A DNA stretch of 64,000 nt from Paenibacillus lupini (GTDB lineage: Bacteria > Bacillota > Bacilli > Paenibacillales > Paenibacillaceae). The stretch is from positions 248,001 through 312,000 of the forward strand of contig NZ_JAASRW010000001.1 in assembly GCF_011761355.1 (NCBI RefSeq), read 5' to 3'. The notes under the pieces were generated by a model. That model was given only the letters and a program-made list of their open reading frames with translations. It searched no databases and had not been told where the DNA came from. Below are positions 16,858 through 25,348 of this stretch, one piece after another (positions within the stretch are counted from its first letter, which is position 1; every line of letters starts with the position of its first letter). The position numbers were made by a program, and so were the translations under genes.

Positions 16858-17709
16858 ATGAAACCATATCGTATCAACGAGCTCGCATCCAAGTATGTCG
16901 AGTATGACATGATTCAAACTTACACCGAGCTGCCTGCTTTTCCCGATCCAAGGCTGCGGTTATTGCACGCTGTACTGAATGAGCACGGAGCCTTGGCCCC
17001 GAAGAGCGAGCTTTATTCGCTTGTCGTATCGCTCGTACAGCTGGGCATGGATACGCATGACCTGATCGATACGGAGGAGAACCGGCGCTCAGAGAAAGAA
17101 ATGAGAGCAAGACAACTTAAGGTGCTGGCAGGCGATTATTTCAGCAGCCGATTTTATTCGCTTCTGTCGCAAGCTGGACAGATTAGCATGATATCCAAGA
17201 TTAGTACGGCCGTATGCGAGGTTAACCGATTGAAAATGGATCTTTATATAAAGATGCAGCAATCGAAGCTGAAGGCAGAAGATTATCTGAACAAATTAAC
17301 ACGGCTTAAGAGCGAAATGTTCCAGTTGTTTGCTGAGATGATGGAAGGGGCATTCGTGAAGTTATGGCCGGAGATGCTGCAGGATGTAAGTCGCTGCGAG
17401 GCAGTACTGGACGAAATGGAGCGTTTTGATTCATCATCCCGGTTTTATCAAAGCTGGGCTTATTGGCATGTCATGCAGGAAGGCACACCCGACGAGCAGC
17501 AGCGATTGGCTGACAAGCCGGAACCTTCCCTGATTTATGATCTGCTTGGGAAGTATGAATTGCAGAGCAGACTGGTCTCCAAGCTGAAACACGCGGCAGA
17601 TAATCTGCGCAGTACAGCAGCTAAGCTCGAATCCGACCAGTTGAAGAAAGTGGTTCAGGATTTGGCGGATTCATTCTTGGAGAAGATGGCAGCCCATACC
17701 AGTGCTTAA
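16858..17709 (+). CDS. hepS: Heptaprenyl diphosphate synthase component I
   Basis: The 283-aa protein is the small regulatory subunit of the heterodimeric heptaprenyl diphosphate synthase that makes the menaquinone side chain. Family features are LVQLGMDTHDLID and LAGDYFSSRFYSLLSQAG. The ATG at 16858 is used because GGAGG lies 8 nt upstream; the frame is open back to 16747 but without a site. It pairs with the catalytic subunit HepT encoded at 20826, with menG, ubiA, ubiX and mqnA in between. Confidence 0.9.
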   Translation: MKPYRINELASKYVEYDMIQTYTELPAFPDPRLRLLHAVLNEHGALAPKSELYSLVVSLVQLGMDTHDLIDTEENRRSEKEMRARQLKVLAGDYFSSRFYSLLSQAGQISMISKISTAVCEVNRLKMDLYIKMQQSKLKAEDYLNKLTRLKSEMFQLFAEMMEGAFVKLWPEMLQDVSRCEAVLDEMERFDSSSRFYQSWAYWHVMQEGTPDEQQRLADKPEPSLIYDLLGKYELQSRLVSKLKHAADNLRSTAAKLESDQLKKVVQDLADSFLEKMAAHTSA

Positions 17710-17729
17710 CGAAATGAGGGGAACAACAG

Positions 17730-18470
17730 ATGAACGCAAAAGCTAATTCCAGCTCCAGTTCTAGCTCGAAAGAACATGTGCATGCGCTCTTTGAGAACAT
17801 TGCACCGAAATACGATATGATGAACGATCTGCTCAGCTTCCGCCGGCATAAAGCCTGGAGAAAGTTTACGATGCGGAAAATGAACGTACAGCCGGATCAA
17901 ACAGCGCTTGATCTGTGCTGTGGTACGTGTGACTGGACGATTGCCATTGCGAAAGCAAGCGGCACCGGCCATATAACCGGACTTGACTTCAGTCAGAATA
18001 TGCTCGATGTGGGAGCGGTTAAGCTGCAGAATGAAGGCCTTAAGGAGCAGATTACACTTGTGCAAGGGAATGCGATGGAGCTGCCTTTTGCCGATAATTC
18101 CTTTGACTATGTCACGATAGGCTTTGGTCTTCGGAACGTTCCGGACTACTTGCAGGTTCTGAAGGAGATGGAACGAGTCGTTAAGCCTGGGGGCATGGTT
18201 GTGTGCCTAGAGCTGTCGAAGCCGATGTGGCAGCCGTTCAAAGGGCTGTATTACTTATACTTCGAACGTATGCTTCCAATGATGGGCAAATGGGTGGCGA
18301 AGAGATTCGACGAATATAAGTGGCTTCCGGATTCCTTGAAGCTGTTCCCGGATGCCAAGCAATTGTCCGAATTATTCCGTCAAGCTGGATTAAATGGAGT
18401 ACAAGCTTATCCACTGACCGGTGGAATAGCGGCACTTCACATCGGTACAAAGGAGAAATCACAGCAATGA
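17730..18470 (+). CDS. menG: Demethylmenaquinone methyltransferase
   Basis: The 246-aa SAM-dependent methyltransferase (UbiE/MenG family) does the last step of menaquinone synthesis. It has FENIAPKYDMMNDLLSFRRH near residue 21, the SAM loop LDLCCGTCDWT near 62, and NVPDYLQVLKEMERVVKPGG near 131. A Ser-rich N-terminus (residues 6-13) is unusual but probably just disordered. It is coupled to ubiA by an ATGA overlap. Confidence 0.95.
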   Translation: MNAKANSSSSSSSKEHVHALFENIAPKYDMMNDLLSFRRHKAWRKFTMRKMNVQPDQTALDLCCGTCDWTIAIAKASGTGHITGLDFSQNMLDVGAVKLQNEGLKEQITLVQGNAMELPFADNSFDYVTIGFGLRNVPDYLQVLKEMERVVKPGGMVVCLELSKPMWQPFKGLYYLYFERMLPMMGKWVAKRFDEYKWLPDSLKLFPDAKQLSELFRQAGLNGVQAYPLTGGIAALHIGTKEKSQQ

Positions 18471-19342
18471 TTCGCAAACTTCGTATTATTTTGGAAATGA
18501 TAAAATTTGAGCATTCCGTCTTTGCACTTCCATTTGCCTTTATGGGTGCAGTGCTTGGCACATTAGCAGTTGAGAAACGGCTGCCAACCTGGGGAGAGAT
18601 CGGCTGGATTGCACTTGCAATGGTGGGTGCTCGCAGCGCGGCAATGAGTCTTAACCGGGTTATTGATAAAGCTATTGATAAAGCTAATCCAAGAACGGCA
18701 CAGAGGGCACTGCCAGCTGGCCTCCTCAAATCGTTCGAGGTCTTATTATTTATTATCGTCTCGTTTGTCCTGTTGTTTGTGGCAGCGGCGAATCTGGACC
18801 CAATCGCGATGAAGCTGATGCCAATTGCGGTTGTGATGCTTGTGCTGTACTCGTATATGAAAAGAATTACTTGGCTCTGCCATGTTTTCCTTGGCCTTAC
18901 CATCGCATTGTCTCCGCTTGGCGGCTGGGTCGCGGTTACGGGTTCATTGAATGCTTCGGCGTGGGTGCTTTACTTTACGGTAGCGCTCTGGATCGCCGGC
19001 TTCGATATCGTCTATGCGACACAGGATTACGAATATGACCGCGATAACGGTCTGCATTCTATTCCTGCCCGGTTTGGCCTTTCTGGTGCTCTATGGATCG
19101 CTAGATGCTTCCACGTTGTAACAGCAATCGGGTTCTTTGCTTTGTTCTGGATGACAGAGCTGAGCTGGGTCTACTTGATCGGTACAGTTGCATCGATTGT
19201 TATGCTGTTCTATCAGCACTGGCTGGTACGTCCAAATGACCTGTCCCGTGTACAAATTGCATTTTTCGGGATGAATGGTACGCTTAGTGTAGTCCTGTTT
19301 GTATTCGCTATGGTTGATTTGCTGGCGGTGCATCAATGGTAG
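18467..19342 (+). CDS. UbiA-family prenyltransferase of menaquinone synthesis (MqnP-like)
   Basis: The 291-aa polytopic membrane protein has both Asp-rich motifs of UbiA enzymes, NRVIDKAIDKANPRT near residue 63 and DIVYATQDYEYDRDNG near 180. In organisms with the futalosine pathway an enzyme of this type attaches the prenyl tail to the dihydroxynaphthoate-type precursor; adjacency to ubiX and mqnA supports that role over ubiquinone synthesis, which these bacteria lack. The ATG at 18467 overlaps the menG stop and has an AAAGGAG site. Confidence 0.88.
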   Translation: MIRKLRIILEMIKFEHSVFALPFAFMGAVLGTLAVEKRLPTWGEIGWIALAMVGARSAAMSLNRVIDKAIDKANPRTAQRALPAGLLKSFEVLLFIIVSFVLLFVAAANLDPIAMKLMPIAVVMLVLYSYMKRITWLCHVFLGLTIALSPLGGWVAVTGSLNASAWVLYFTVALWIAGFDIVYATQDYEYDRDNGLHSIPARFGLSGALWIARCFHVVTAIGFFALFWMTELSWVYLIGTVASIVMLFYQHWLVRPNDLSRVQIAFFGMNGTLSVVLFVFAMVDLLAVHQW

Positions 19343-19980
19343 AACGGACGAAAGAAGCTAGACCCAAACGTTGGGTAGTTGGTATCACAGGTGCCAGTGG
19401 ATCCATCTACGGCATACGGCTTATCGAAGAACTGCTTCAGTCAGACTACCTTGTTCATGTCGTTGTGACAGAAGCGGGCTGGCGTGTGCTTAAGGAAGAG
19501 CTTGGATGGGATACGTCACGTCGGCAGGCAGCTCTGGAGAAACATTTTGGAGAAGCGCTAACTTCTGGCAGACTGGTGTTTCATCCGAACGCAGATATTG
19601 GCGCCAGCATTGCAAGCGGATCCTTCCTGGTGGAAGGAATGGCTATCGTACCTTGCTCGATGGGTTCCTTGGCCTCTATGGCTAGAGGGATCTCGGATGA
19701 TCTGCTGACCCGCGCAGCGGATGTCATGCTGAAGGAAGGACGCAAGCTGATCATTGTACCGCGCGAAACACCGCTCCATGCGATTCATTTGGAGAACATG
19801 CTGACGCTGGCACGCCTTGGGGTAAGAATCATTCCGGCTATGCCGGCCTTTTATTATAAACCGCAATCAATGGACGAAATGATTAATTTCCTTGTCGGCA
19901 AAGTGCTTGATAACATGGTTATCGAGCATCAATTATTTAGAAGATGGGGAGATGAACATCATGATGGGCAGACCGAATGA
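19336..19980 (+). CDS. ubiX: Flavin prenyltransferase UbiX
   Basis: The 214-aa flavoprotein makes prenylated FMN, the cofactor of UbiD-type decarboxylases. It shows VVGITGASGSIYGIRLIEEL (residues 13-32), the VPCSMGSLASMARGISDDLLTRAADV segment and LIIVPRETPLHAIHLENML. It overlaps ubiA by 7 nt. In the futalosine route a UbiD-family decarboxylase needs this cofactor; no ubiD is in this window. Confidence 0.93.
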   Translation: MVERTKEARPKRWVVGITGASGSIYGIRLIEELLQSDYLVHVVVTEAGWRVLKEELGWDTSRRQAALEKHFGEALTSGRLVFHPNADIGASIASGSFLVEGMAIVPCSMGSLASMARGISDDLLTRAADVMLKEGRKLIIVPRETPLHAIHLENMLTLARLGVRIIPAMPAFYYKPQSMDEMINFLVGKVLDNMVIEHQLFRRWGDEHHDGQTE

Positions 19981-20821
19981 GCCGCTCCGTGTCGGACGCA
20001 TTGACTATGCAAATGCATGGCCGTTATTTCACTATCTAGAAGATTACACCGAACAAGCCGGCATTGATGTTGTGCTGAAGGTACCTGCGGAGCTTAACCG
20101 GCTGCTGCGAGAAGGGGAGATACAAGTTTCGGCTGTGTCTTCCTATGCTTACGGGATGAATGATCAAGATTATATTCTACTGCCGCATTTATCGGTGGGC
20201 TCTGAGGGCAAAGTAAATTCAATCCTTCTATTCCTGAAGGAACCGATCGAGCAATCTCCGCCGAAGCACATCGCAGTAACAACTGCTTCCGCAACCTCGG
20301 TTAATTTACTTAAAATATTGATGAAAAAGTATTATGAGCTTGATCCTATATACGAACCCGCTGAACCTAATCTCGAGCATATGCTTGAATCGGCAGATGC
20401 TGCCCTCCTCATAGGGGATCCGGCGATTCGCGAGTCATGGGAAAGCAAAGGTCTGACAGTTATTGATCTGGGTGAAGTGTGGAATCTCTGGACGGGACTT
20501 GCTATGACGTACGCAGTTGTAGCTGCTCGAAAAGAAGCGGTGGAGTCTTACCCTGAAGCTTTCCAGCGTCTGTACAGAGCGTTTACAGCTAGCAAAGAAC
20601 AAAGTGTAGACAATCTTAAGCCGCTTATCGAGAAGGCTTGCGAACAGCTTGGCGGCGATCCTGCTTATTGGCAAATGTACTTCACAAGCCTGAATTATGA
20701 TTTTGGGCAAAAGCAGCAAGAGGGTTTGACCTTATATTTCCGTTATGCGAAGGAACTTGGTTTGCTGGACCATGAGGTAAGCCTGCATTTTTATAAAGAA
20801 GAATCTCTGCCGAACAGGTGA
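19961..20821 (+). CDS. mqnA: Chorismate dehydratase MqnA (futalosine menaquinone pathway)
   Basis: About 286 aa, periplasmic-binding-protein-like fold. RVGRIDYANAWPLFHYLE at the N-terminus and the later ADAALLIGDPAIR are typical of MqnA, which dehydrates chorismate to 3-enolpyruvoyl benzoate. ATG codons at 19952, 19961 and 19964 are possible; 19961 has the best distance from GGGGAG. The gene overlaps ubiX by 20 nt. This is the clearest evidence that the organism makes menaquinone by the futalosine rather than the classical men route. Confidence 0.92.
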   Translation: MMGRPNEPLRVGRIDYANAWPLFHYLEDYTEQAGIDVVLKVPAELNRLLREGEIQVSAVSSYAYGMNDQDYILLPHLSVGSEGKVNSILLFLKEPIEQSPPKHIAVTTASATSVNLLKILMKKYYELDPIYEPAEPNLEHMLESADAALLIGDPAIRESWESKGLTVIDLGEVWNLWTGLAMTYAVVAARKEAVESYPEAFQRLYRAFTASKEQSVDNLKPLIEKACEQLGGDPAYWQMYFTSLNYDFGQKQQEGLTLYFRYAKELGLLDHEVSLHFYKEESLPNR

Positions 20822-20825
20822 AAGA

Positions 20826-21800
20826 ATGAAACTATTAGATATTTTCGCAAAGTTAAAAGGTGATATGAACCGAATCGAGCAGGAGCTGGAACGTAGTATA
20901 ACGTTTGGTGATGAACTGCTTAGCGAGACGTCTCTTCACCTGCTAAAGGCAGGGGGGAAGCGGCTGCGTCCCGTCTTCGTGCTGCTTGCGGGCAAGTTCG
21001 GCCATTACGATCTGGATAAATTGACGAAGGTTGCCGTACCTCTGGAACTCATTCATATGTCTTCTTTGGTACATGATGATGTCATCGATGATGCAACGAC
21101 ACGGCGCGGACAACTTACCGTCAAATCCAAATGGGATAACCGAATTGCCATGTACACGGGCGATTTTATTTTTGGCAGGGCGCTTACGATTGCGACAGAA
21201 CTGGAAGATCCGTTTATTCACCAGATGCTGTCGAAATCATTGGTCCAAATGAGTATTGGCGAAATGGAGCAAATCCGGTATTTCTTCAACACGGAGCAAT
21301 CCATTCGGGATTACTTGCTGCGCATTCGGCGTAAGACAGCGCTTCTTATTGCAATCAGTTGTCAGCTTGGTGCAGCGGCCGCAGGTGCAGACCGGGACAC
21401 GGTGAACCGTTTATACCGGTATGGCTATAACGTTGGGATGACGTTCCAAATTCGTGATGATCTGCTTGATTTGTTTGGCACTGAGAAGCAGATTGGCAAA
21501 CCCCCGGGATCGGATATTCATCAAGGCAACATTACGCTGCCGGTTATCCTGGCGCTTCAGGATGAGAAGGTACGCGAACCGCTGCTAGAGCAGATCCGTA
21601 TTATTCGGGAACATAACGGCAATGTTGATACTAAGCCGGCCATTTCGCTTATTAAAAGCAGTAAAGGCATTCAACTGGCGGAACAACTTGCCGATGATTA
21701 TATTAAGAAAGCTTTGCATGCTCTGGAGGGATTGCCTAGTATCGGGGCGAAGAAGAACTTGATTGACATTGCGCATTTCGTCGGAAAGCGTAATTATTAA
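20826..21800 (+). CDS. hepT: Heptaprenyl diphosphate synthase component II
   Basis: The 324-aa trans-prenyltransferase has the first Asp-rich motif in LVHDDVIDDATTRRG (near residue 82), GDFIFGRAL, and the second Asp-rich region IRDDLLDLFG (near 208). It is the catalytic subunit partnered by HepS. It starts 4 bp after mqnA, closing the menaquinone operon. The hairpin-repeat array begins immediately after its stop. Confidence 0.94.
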   Translation: MKLLDIFAKLKGDMNRIEQELERSITFGDELLSETSLHLLKAGGKRLRPVFVLLAGKFGHYDLDKLTKVAVPLELIHMSSLVHDDVIDDATTRRGQLTVKSKWDNRIAMYTGDFIFGRALTIATELEDPFIHQMLSKSLVQMSIGEMEQIRYFFNTEQSIRDYLLRIRRKTALLIAISCQLGAAAAGADRDTVNRLYRYGYNVGMTFQIRDDLLDLFGTEKQIGKPPGSDIHQGNITLPVILALQDEKVREPLLEQIRIIREHNGNVDTKPAISLIKSSKGIQLAEQLADDYIKKALHALEGLPSIGAKKNLIDIAHFVGKRNY

Positions 21801-21803
21801 AGG

Positions 21804-21942
21804 ATTCGCAATTCTTTAAGCTAATGCTTACGAAGCAAGAATTACTTCGCAATTCTTTAAGCTAATGCTTACGAAGCAAGAATTGCTTCGTAATTCTTTA
21901 AGCTAATGCTTACGAAGTAAGAATCGCTTCGCAATTCTTTTT
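21804..21942 (+). repeat. Hairpin repeat family, 3 x 41-bp tandem array before ndk
   Basis: A partial copy (21804-21819) and three full copies starting 21820, 21861 and 21902, exact period 41 bp, unit GCTAATGCTTACGAAGCAAG... closing AATTCTTTAA. AAGAATT/AATTCTT form the stem in copies 1 and 2, with AAGAAT...ATTCTT in copy 3. The alternative CGAAG/CTTCG pairing is possible in all three; in copy 2 it is a perfect 7 bp (ACGAAGC/GCTTCGT). The array fills the gap between hepT and ndk and ends within 4 nt of the AGGAGGG site of ndk. Confidence 0.92.
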
Positions 21943-21955
21943 AGGAGGGAACCTA

Positions 21956-22399
21956 ATGGAAAGAACATTTTTGATGATTAAACCAGATGGTGTACAGCGT
22001 GGCCTTATCGGTGAAATTATGTCGAGGTTTGAGCGGAAAGGTCTGAAGCTTGTTGCTGCTAAGTTTATGGTTGTAAGCAAGGAACTTGCAGAAAGCCATT
22101 ATGCTGAACATAAAGGCAAACCCTTCTACGAGCCTTTGCTTACGTTTATTACTGCAGGCCCTTCCTTTGCAATGGTGTGGCAAGGTGACAATGTCATTGC
22201 GCTTACCCGTGCGATGATTGGCAAGACGGATGCGGTTGATGCTTCCCCAGGCACCATTCGTTCAGATTTTGCCGTACATACGAACTTGAACTTGATTCAT
22301 GGATCGGATTCACCAGAAAGCGCAGCACGGGAAATTGCGAATTTCTTCTCTCCTGAGCAGCTTGTAGATTACGAACATACGATACAGCGCTGGATCTGA
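21956..22399 (+). CDS. ndk: Nucleoside diphosphate kinase
   Basis: The 147-aa enzyme balances NTP pools through a phosphohistidine. It begins [21 protein letters not shown]; the active-site histidine lies in [16 protein letters not shown] (near residue 115). The length is standard. The ribosome binding site AGGAGGG follows the repeat array directly, so translation initiation could be affected by those hairpins. Confidence 0.98.
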   Translation: MERTFLMIKPDGVQRGLIGEIMSRFERKGLKLVAAKFMVVSKELAESHYAEHKGKPFYEPLLTFITAGPSFAMVWQGDNVIALTRAMIGKTDAVDASPGTIRSDFAVHTNLNLIHGSDSPESAAREIANFFSPEQLVDYEHTIQRWI

Positions 22400-22430
22400 T
22401 TTTTCTCGAGCTGTAATACTGGAGGCGGCT

Positions 22431-23216
22431 ATGTCGGAGGATCTGGATTTCAATCTTTTTATACAAAGAATGAAGGATAAGACGAACATTGATTTATCGC
22501 AATATAAAGAAGCACAGATGAAGCGGCGGCTTACGACTTTGCGGCAAAAGCATGGTTACAATACGTTCGAACTGTATTGGCGGGCGATTGAGCAGAATCG
22601 GAGTCTGATGAATGAATTTCTGGACCGGATGACGATTAATGTCTCAGAGTTCTGGCGTAACCCTAACCGGTGGGAAGTACTGCAAAGCCGCTTCCTGCCG
22701 GAAATGCTGCAGCGCAGTGAACGGCTTAAAGTATGGAGTGCAGCTTGCTCGACGGGAGAAGAGCCTTACACAATCGCGATGATCCTCTCCGAGCTTGGTG
22801 CACTTGGCAAGGCATCGGTAACAGCGACTGATTTGGATACGGTTGTTCTGGAGAAAGCGAAGGAAGGGCAATATTTGGAACGCTCCCTTCGTGATGTCCC
22901 GCCGGCATATCGACAGAAATATTTTCAGCCTGATGAAGGTATGTATGCGGTGTCGGATAAGCTCAAGAACGCTATTCAATTCAAACAGCAGAACCTGCTG
23001 CATGATGCTTTCGACCATTCCTTTGATCTCATCGTTTGCCGTAATGTTATGATTTATTTCACAGAAGAAGCCAAGCACTTATTATATCAAAAATTCGCAG
23101 CAGCCCTTCGTCCGGGCGGATTGCTCTTCGTCGGCAGTACAGAACAAATTTTCTCACCTTCTCAATATGGATTTGAATCGGCGGATACCTTCTTCTACAG
23201 ACGAATCGAAGGGTAA
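22431..23216 (+). CDS. cheR: Chemotaxis protein methyltransferase CheR
   Basis: The 261-aa protein methylates glutamates on chemoreceptors. An N-terminal helical domain (about 1-75) is followed by the SAM-binding domain with VWSAACSTGEEPYTIAMIL (near 103), the DLDTVVLEKA acidic loop and FDLIVCRNVMIYF. It has the same position as in the B. subtilis ndk-cheR-aro block. No other chemotaxis gene is nearby. Confidence 0.95.
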   Translation: MSEDLDFNLFIQRMKDKTNIDLSQYKEAQMKRRLTTLRQKHGYNTFELYWRAIEQNRSLMNEFLDRMTINVSEFWRNPNRWEVLQSRFLPEMLQRSERLKVWSAACSTGEEPYTIAMILSELGALGKASVTATDLDTVVLEKAKEGQYLERSLRDVPPAYRQKYFQPDEGMYAVSDKLKNAIQFKQQNLLHDAFDHSFDLIVCRNVMIYFTEEAKHLLYQKFAAALRPGGLLFVGSTEQIFSPSQYGFESADTFFYRRIEG

Positions 23217-23227
23217 TTTCTAATTCA

Positions 23228-23258
23228 TGTATACCGTTTTCCATCGACTCCAATACTA
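23228..23258 (+). promoter_or_regulatory. Weak candidate forespore (sigma-F/G-like) promoter
   Basis: TGTATA, 18-nt spacer, AATACTA, 31 bp before the small gene at 23290. It resembles the TGMATA...CATWMTA pattern but differs at the first -10 base. Confidence 0.25.
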
Positions 23259-23289
23259 GTGGTAACCGAAACTTAATTGGAGGGTGAAG

Positions 23290-23451
23290 ATGGACAAGCG
23301 AAAAGTGATTCAGGCTTATCGAAGCGGGATCATTTCCATTCAAGAATGTGCTCAAATTCTCGGTCTCGATAGTCGTCAATTACCGAATTTGATGAATCAG
23401 ATGGTATTTAAGACGGAGCTGGATACGAGCAAACGATTTGTGAACAGCTAG
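23290..23451 (+). CDS. Small hypothetical protein, possibly helix-turn-helix
   Basis: A 53-aa reading frame with a very good ribosome binding site (GGAGGGTGAAG-ATG) and its own terminator, so probably real. MDKRKVIQAYRSGIISIQEC then AQILGLDSRQLPNLM reads like a short helix-turn-helix (helix, turn near G25, recognition helix). I do not recognise a named family. It replaces aroF (chorismate synthase), which lies between cheR and aroB in B. subtilis. Confidence 0.6.
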   Translation: MDKRKVIQAYRSGIISIQECAQILGLDSRQLPNLMNQMVFKTELDTSKRFVNS

Positions 23452-23456
23452 GAGAT

Positions 23457-23503
23457 AAGGCGGATGTTAAAGTCAGTGATGACTGTAACGTCCGCCTTTT
23501 TTT
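23457..23503 (+). terminator. Intrinsic terminator after the 53-aa gene
   Basis: Interrupted stem AAGGCGGATGTTAAAGTCA / TGACTGTAACGTCCGCCTT with a 4-nt loop and T7 tail. It separates cheR and the small gene from aroB. Confidence 0.9.
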
Positions 23504-23529
23504 ATGCCATTACAGGCAGTCCTCATTTC

Positions 23530-23558
23530 TTGTCAAAGCATACAGCCTGTACTATAAT
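23530..23558 (+). promoter_or_regulatory. Sigma-A promoter for aroB-aroH
   Basis: TTGTCA, 17-nt spacer, TATAAT, about 60 bp before aroB. Confidence 0.75.
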
Positions 23559-23618
23559 GAGCAAAGATGTTTACATAACAAAACGCTCGGAATATAAACA
23601 GTTAGGATGGTACGAATC

Positions 23619-24713
23619 ATGCGCGAACTGAAAGTTGAGCTTGGCGAACGCTCTTATCCCATTTATATCGGCGAAGGTCTCTTGCAGGAGGCTCCTGCTT
23701 ATTTCAAAAAGCACCAAATCAGCATGAAATCACCACTTCTTATTATTACGGATGAACGTGTAGCCCCGCATTATTTGGAGCCGCTCGAGAACAATCTGCG
23801 TGAAGCTGGATTTACAGTGTCGAGTGCAGTAGTTCCTGCAGGTGAGAGCTCTAAGTCTTTGACCATGCTGGAAAGCCTCGTAACGAAAGCGCTGGAAGCT
23901 GGACTTGACCGGAAATCTGCCATTGTCGCTCTTGGCGGCGGTGTTGTAGGGGATTTGGCTGGGTTTGTAGCGGCATCTTATATGCGCGGAGTCAAATTCA
24001 TTCAAATTCCAACGACTATTTTGGCACATGACTCCAGTGTAGGCGGCAAGGTTGCGGTTAACCACCCGCTCGCGAAGAACATTATTGGTGCTTTCCATCA
24101 GCCAGAGATGGTTCTTTATGATTTGAATACGCTGCAGTCGCTTCCTCCAAGAGAAGTTAGCGCTGGGTTATCCGAAGTCGTGAAGCATGGACTGATCTGG
24201 GATGCAGAATTTACGGCATGGTGCGAAGAGAATGCGGACCGGCTGCTGGCTCTTGAGCCAGATGCTCTCGGATATGCCCTATATAAAGGATGCAGTGTTA
24301 AAGCTGCTGTCGTATCTAAGGATGAACGGGAGAATGACCTGCGTGCTATTCTAAACCTTGGTCATACGATTGGCCATGCGCTTGAGGCAGTTGCCGGCTA
24401 TGGGGAGCTGCTGCACGGTGAAGCGATCTCGATTGGTATGATTGGATCTGCCAAGCTTGGATTGCGGTATGGAGCACCTGAGGAAGTCTATACTACAACC
24501 AAACGTGTATTATCCAAAGTTGGCCTGCCGGTTAAACTGCCGGAGCATTTCGATGTGGATGCCATTATGGATGCAATGATGCACGATAAGAAATTCAGCG
24601 AAAGTACGATGGTATTTGTTGTACCAACAGAGATCGGTAAAGTGGACATTAAGAAGGATGTTCAGTCCGCTTGGGTACGGGACATTGTTGAGCAATTGAA
24701 ACTGGAGGCGTAA
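23619..24713 (+). CDS. aroB: 3-dehydroquinate synthase
   Basis: About 364 aa; second step of the shikimate pathway, using NAD and a divalent metal. GGGVVGDLAGFVAASYMRG (near residue 104), PTTILAHDSSVGGKVAVNHP and NLGHTIGHALEA (metal-binding histidine region) are intact. The ATG at 23619 is preferred because AGGATGG lies 8 nt upstream; ATG 23607 is also in frame. aroH begins 1 bp after the stop. Confidence 0.95.
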   Translation: MRELKVELGERSYPIYIGEGLLQEAPAYFKKHQISMKSPLLIITDERVAPHYLEPLENNLREAGFTVSSAVVPAGESSKSLTMLESLVTKALEAGLDRKSAIVALGGGVVGDLAGFVAASYMRGVKFIQIPTTILAHDSSVGGKVAVNHPLAKNIIGAFHQPEMVLYDLNTLQSLPPREVSAGLSEVVKHGLIWDAEFTAWCEENADRLLALEPDALGYALYKGCSVKAAVVSKDERENDLRAILNLGHTIGHALEAVAGYGELLHGEAISIGMIGSAKLGLRYGAPEEVYTTTKRVLSKVGLPVKLPEHFDVDAIMDAMMHDKKFSESTMVFVVPTEIGKVDIKKDVQSAWVRDIVEQLKLEA

Positions 24714-24714
24714 G

Positions 24715-25089
24715 ATGATGAGTGTTAGAGGAATCCGCGGAGCCATTACCGTAGAAGCGAATGAGAAAGAACAGATGTTGCAGGCAACCCTTGAGCTTTT
24801 GAACGAAATCGTGAAGCAAAATGCAATTGACCCAAGCGATATCGGCAGCGTATTTATTACGGTTACGCAGGATTTGGACGATACATTCCCTGCAATCGCA
24901 ATCCGCCAGATGGCTGGATGGGATCTTGTCCCATTAATGTGTGCGTTGGAAGTGCCGGTTAAAGGCAGTCTGGAGCGTTGTATCCGATTCATGATTCATT
25001 ATAATACGGATAAGTCTCAAGCAGAAATTAATCATGTGTACTTAGCTGGCGCACGTGTGCTTCGTCCTGATTTATCCAAAAAATCATAA
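24715..25089 (+). CDS. aroH: Chorismate mutase, AroH type
   Basis: The 124-aa trimeric chorismate mutase converts chorismate to prephenate for Phe and Tyr. It begins MMSVRGIRGAITVEANEKEQ, with the active-site arginine early as in B. subtilis AroH; CALEVPVKGSLERCIRFMIH holds the other catalytic residues. It begins 1 bp after the aroB stop, whose GGAGGCGTAAG end provides the ribosome binding site. The trp promoter begins right at its stop codon. Confidence 0.94.
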   Translation: MMSVRGIRGAITVEANEKEQMLQATLELLNEIVKQNAIDPSDIGSVFITVTQDLDDTFPAIAIRQMAGWDLVPLMCALEVPVKGSLERCIRFMIHYNTDKSQAEINHVYLAGARVLRPDLSKKS

Positions 25090-25118
25090 TTGACGTACAG
25101 CCCAATCGGTAGTATATT
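25090..25118 (+). promoter_or_regulatory. Sigma-A promoter of the trp operon
   Basis: TTGACG, 17-nt spacer, TATATT, starting one base after the aroH stop codon. Predicted start near 25125 gives a leader of about 320 nt before trpE. Confidence 0.8.
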
Positions 25119-25190
25119 GAGAACTAATAATAAATAGCACAGAAGAGACGCAAGACAAGAGACAGGTTTTAGTTGAGGTAGCAGGCTTTA

Positions 25191-25243
25191 TAGTTGAGTA
25201 GAGATGAGAAGAGTAGAGAAGAGTGCAGTGAAGAAGAGAGTAG
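25191..25243 (+). promoter_or_regulatory. TRAP-binding site in the trp leader (11 triplets)
   Basis: Eleven NAG triplets start exactly every 5 nt: 25191 TAG, 25196 GAG, 25201, 25206, 25211, 25216 and 25221 GAG, 25226 CAG, 25231 AAG, 25236 GAG, 25241 TAG. Nine of eleven are the preferred (G/T)AG and all spacers are 2 nt. This matches the 11-subunit TRAP ring encoded by mtrB at 15817. Additional off-register TAG/GAG triplets lie at 25170-25181. The AAG and CAG triplets would be weaker contacts. Confidence 0.93.
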
Positions 25244-25348
25244 AAGGTTTGTTATCTAATAGCGCAAGGAATGGCATGTTGCTGTTATGCGCCTTAGGTC
25301 TATTCTTTATTTGCGTGCAATCTCAATTGTCATCATCTTACATTCAAC

